Notes under the pieces: model-generated
Databases searched by the model: none
What the model saw: the letters and a program-made list of their open reading frames with translations, nothing else
What the model was told of the DNA's origin: nothing
In this document: positions 4,475 through 6,524 of the stretch, piece by piece
Layout: the number at the start of each line of letters is the position of its first letter
Position numbering within the stretch: the stretch's first letter is position 1
Translations under genes and position numbers: made by a program
Source of the DNA: Syntrophomonadaceae bacterium
Lineage (GTDB): Bacteria > Bacillota > Dethiobacteria > DTU022
Reading direction: 5' to 3'
DNA: 6,524 nucleotides
Assembly: GCA_003566935.1 (NCBI GenBank)
Contig: PXBM01000189.1
Location: 1 to 6,524 of the forward strand

Positions 4475-6524
4475 TTGGCAGAAAAGAAAATACCGTTTGA
4501 CCAAAATATAGATGAAACCAAAAAGAAAAGCCCAAGGAAAAAACGCAGCATTATATTAATTATTCTGCTCGTATTATTTTTGTTATTTCTTATCGGGGGC
4601 GGCGCTGCAGCAGTAGTTGTAAACAGCTTTATCAGCGATGCTCCTGAACTCGACACTTCTCGACTGGCAACGGTGGAAACATCATACCTTTTCGATGTCC
4701 ATGGCGAAGAAATAACTGCCTTGCATGAAGAACAAAACCGGATTGCTGTCAGCCTTAACCAGGTCCCGGAACATGTTCAGCAGGCCTTTATCGCCATTGA
4801 GGATGAACGTTTTTACGATCATTTCGGATTTGATGTTGTCGGCAGTATCAGGGCCGCATACGCCAATCTGAGAGCTGGTAGAATAGTCCAGGGGGCCAGC
4901 ACCATTAGCCAGCAGCTGGCGCAAAATGCATATTTAACAACTGAAACTAGTTACGAGAGAAAAGTTCAGGAAATATGGTTAGCTATTCAGCTTGAACAAA
5001 TATATGGTAAAAATGAAATCCTGGAAATGTATTTAAACCGGATATATTTCGGTAACGGAGCTTACGGTGTTGAAGCCGCGTCACAAACGTATTTCGATAA
5101 AAGTGTTGAAGAAATTAATGTAAATGAAGCAGCTATGCTTGCGGGTGCCGTTCAGTCACCAAATTTGTTTAATCCTTTTGATAACCAGGCTGAAGCCGAG
5201 GCAAGAATGCGAATTGTGCTTGGCAATATGCACAGGCAGGAAATGCTGACTGAAGAAGAATATAATCAGGCCCTAAACCGGCAGATGTCTTACGGGGCAC
5301 CGAGAGATGAAGAATATCCCTACCCGCATTTCATAGATTATGTTATTCACGAGGAACTGATAGAGATTCTCATTGATCTGCCTACGATTGACTCGCGCCA
5401 GGAAGCTTACCTGGCGATCTATACTGACGGACTAAAGGTTTATACTACCCTGGACCCTGATATGCAAAGCCATGTTGAGTCAGTTCTGGCCAACGAAGAG
5501 CTATACCCGACAACGATCTATGTAAACCTGCTTGAAGCAAGATCAGCAATTGCAATACTACCCGAAGACCAGGATTTGACCAGTGCCCAGCTTGAAGAAT
5601 TAGAGGATGAAGAAACCGGAATCGCCCAGCCCCAGGCAGCCATAGTTCTTGCAGATCCTCAGACAGGACAGATTCAGGCATTAGGCGGAGGACGTGAATA
5701 CCGGAAAAGAATTGATGAAATACTTCGCTTTAATACTTTACGGCAGCCCGGTTCGGCAATAAAACCAATTATTACGTACGGGCCTGCTTTTGAGGAAGGC
5801 ACCCTGGCCGGCGCAGGATCAACTCTTGACGATTCACCATATATCGGACCCAGGGGGGATTGGTTCCCGGAAAACTTCGACTACCAATTCCGGGGTTTTA
5901 TACCGGCCCGTGATGCCCTGTATTTCTCATACAACATTCCTGCCGTTCGGGCTTTTGAGGATTTAGGACCACGTGTTGGCGCAGAATATGCTCAAAAAAT
6001 GGGCATTGCAACCCTACATCCAGATGAAATGGAAAATATCGCTTTAACCCTTGGGGGTTTTACCAGGGGAGTACGCGCAATTGATATGGCCCAGGCTTAC
6101 AGTGTTCTTGCTAATGATGGAGTCAAGATTGGGTTGCACACTGTAGAACGGATAGAGGACCGCTATGGAGAAGTTATCTATGAAAACCGCCCTGAACCGG
6201 AGCAGGTTTTAAGCCCCCAGGCTGTTTTTCTGGTCAATGATATCCTGCAGGACTTCGTAACTCAATATCTTGGCCGGGCTCTTCAAATTGACCGTCCGGT
6301 AGCTGCAAAAACCGGAACCACCGACGACTGGAAGGATGTTTACCTGGCCGCCTACACACCAAACCTGGTTGCTACCTTCTGGATGGGTTATGACGAACCC
6401 AAGATGGGCCGTATTCAGCAGGGCTGGAGATACTCCACTGCTTTTCTGCGTGAAGTTTTTCTTGAAGCTTTCGAAGACCTGGAAATTGAGGATTTTGAAC
6501 AGCCTGAAGGAATTGTTCGAGCAA
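4475..6524 (+). CDS. Class A penicillin-binding protein (PBP1A-type), partial (C-terminus beyond window)
   Basis: This bifunctional membrane enzyme polymerises lipid II into glycan strands (GT51 domain) and crosslinks the peptides (transpeptidase domain). The open frame covers 683 codons to the window edge. A short basic cytoplasmic tail (KKKSPRKKR, 16-24) precedes one membrane segment (about 25-49). The GT51 domain (about 80-260) has EDERFYDHFG with catalytic Glu109, GASTISQQL (140-148), RKVQE and GKNEILEMYLNRIYFG (from 178). A variable acidic stretch (about 362-382) precedes the transpeptidase domain, which has QPGSAIKP (catalytic Ser427, Lys430), SYN (485-487) and KTGTT (612-616), all intact. 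The start is TTG at 4475, set by AAGGAGGT and by the in-frame TGA at 4442; no ATG starts a full-length version. An oddity is that the Lys usually following QQLA in the second GT motif is Gln150. It is transcribed away from the acyl-CoA ligase. Whether it is a PBP1A, PbpF or PbpG equivalent is not resolved. Confidence 0.95.
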   Translation, partial: MAEKKIPFDQNIDETKKKSPRKKRSIILIILLVLFLLFLIGGGAAAVVVNSFISDAPELDTSRLATVETSYLFDVHGEEITALHEEQNRIAVSLNQVPEHVQQAFIAIEDERFYDHFGFDVVGSIRAAYANLRAGRIVQGASTISQQLAQNAYLTTETSYERKVQEIWLAIQLEQIYGKNEILEMYLNRIYFGNGAYGVEAASQTYFDKSVEEINVNEAAMLAGAVQSPNLFNPFDNQAEAEARMRIVLGNMHRQEMLTEEEYNQALNRQMSYGAPRDEEYPYPHFIDYVIHEELIEILIDLPTIDSRQEAYLAIYTDGLKVYTTLDPDMQSHVESVLANEELYPTTIYVNLLEARSAIAILPEDQDLTSAQLEELEDEETGIAQPQAAIVLADPQTGQIQALGGGREYRKRIDEILRFNTLRQPGSAIKPIITYGPAFEEGTLAGAGSTLDDSPYIGPRGDWFPENFDYQFRGFIPARDALYFSYNIPAVRAFEDLGPRVGAEYAQKMGIATLHPDEMENIALTLGGFTRGVRAIDMAQAYSVLANDGVKIGLHTVERIEDRYGEVIYENRPEPEQVLSPQAVFLVNDILQDFVTQYLGRALQIDRPVAAKTGTTDDWKDVYLAAYTPNLVATFWMGYDEPKMGRIQQGWRYSTAFLREVFLEAFEDLEIEDFEQPEGIVRA

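Noticed and set aside
4426..5681. Minus-strand frames (76-80 codons) inside the PBP and its leader
   Set aside because: They are antisense to conserved membrane, glycosyltransferase and linker regions of the PBP. One would also begin inside the coding region and run across the PBP promoter.
1..6524. CRISPR array, mobile element, tRNA/rRNA gene, or defence system
   Set aside because: No regularly spaced repeats, terminal inverted repeats, transposase or integrase motifs, or tRNA-like folds were seen on either strand. All long frames belong to known housekeeping or metabolic families.

Overview
The window looks like an ordinary chromosomal stretch from an anaerobic, fairly low-GC Firmicute of the Clostridia type. 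The evidence is the Firmicute gene block yceD-rpmF-plsX, strong AGGAGG-type Shine-Dalgarno sites, frequent TTG and GTG starts, a fused ADP-forming acyl-CoA synthetase typical of fermentative or syntrophic anaerobes, and an exported NusG-domain-II protein common in Clostridia. The species cannot be named from the sequence alone.

The minus strand, read from right to left, carries five genes. The first is a 725-residue ADP-forming acetate/acyl-CoA ligase (2060-4237). Next comes a small membrane-anchored NusG domain II protein (1599-2015, or 2024). A perfect-consensus sigma-70-type promoter (1536-1564) then drives the DUF177/YceD protein (979-1506), ribosomal protein L32 (rpmF, 779-955) and phosphate acyltransferase PlsX (1-689, C-terminus outside the window). 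An imperfect hairpin lies in the 89-base rpmF-plsX gap. The plus strand, diverging from a gap of about 240 bases, carries a class A penicillin-binding protein (4475-6524). It has a TTG start, and its C-terminal end lies outside the window.

The yceD-rpmF-plsX group links ribosome assembly to the first committed step of phospholipid synthesis. PlsX makes acyl-phosphate from acyl-ACP. L32 is a 50S protein. YceD/DUF177 is associated with 23S rRNA and 50S formation. The acyl-CoA ligase would recover ATP from acetyl-CoA or another acyl-CoA. It sits where many Clostridia keep ackA (often with pta) directly upstream of yceD, so it may be a functional replacement at a conserved locus. The divergent penicillin-binding protein makes and crosslinks peptidoglycan.

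No mobile element, CRISPR array, tRNA, rRNA, prophage or defence gene is visible, and I find no convincing new multi-gene system. The most useful observations are the gene replacement at the ackA position, the orphan NusG-II protein, the textbook promoter, a Lys-to-Gln change in a glycosyltransferase motif, and several start codons that a default gene caller may miss or misplace.
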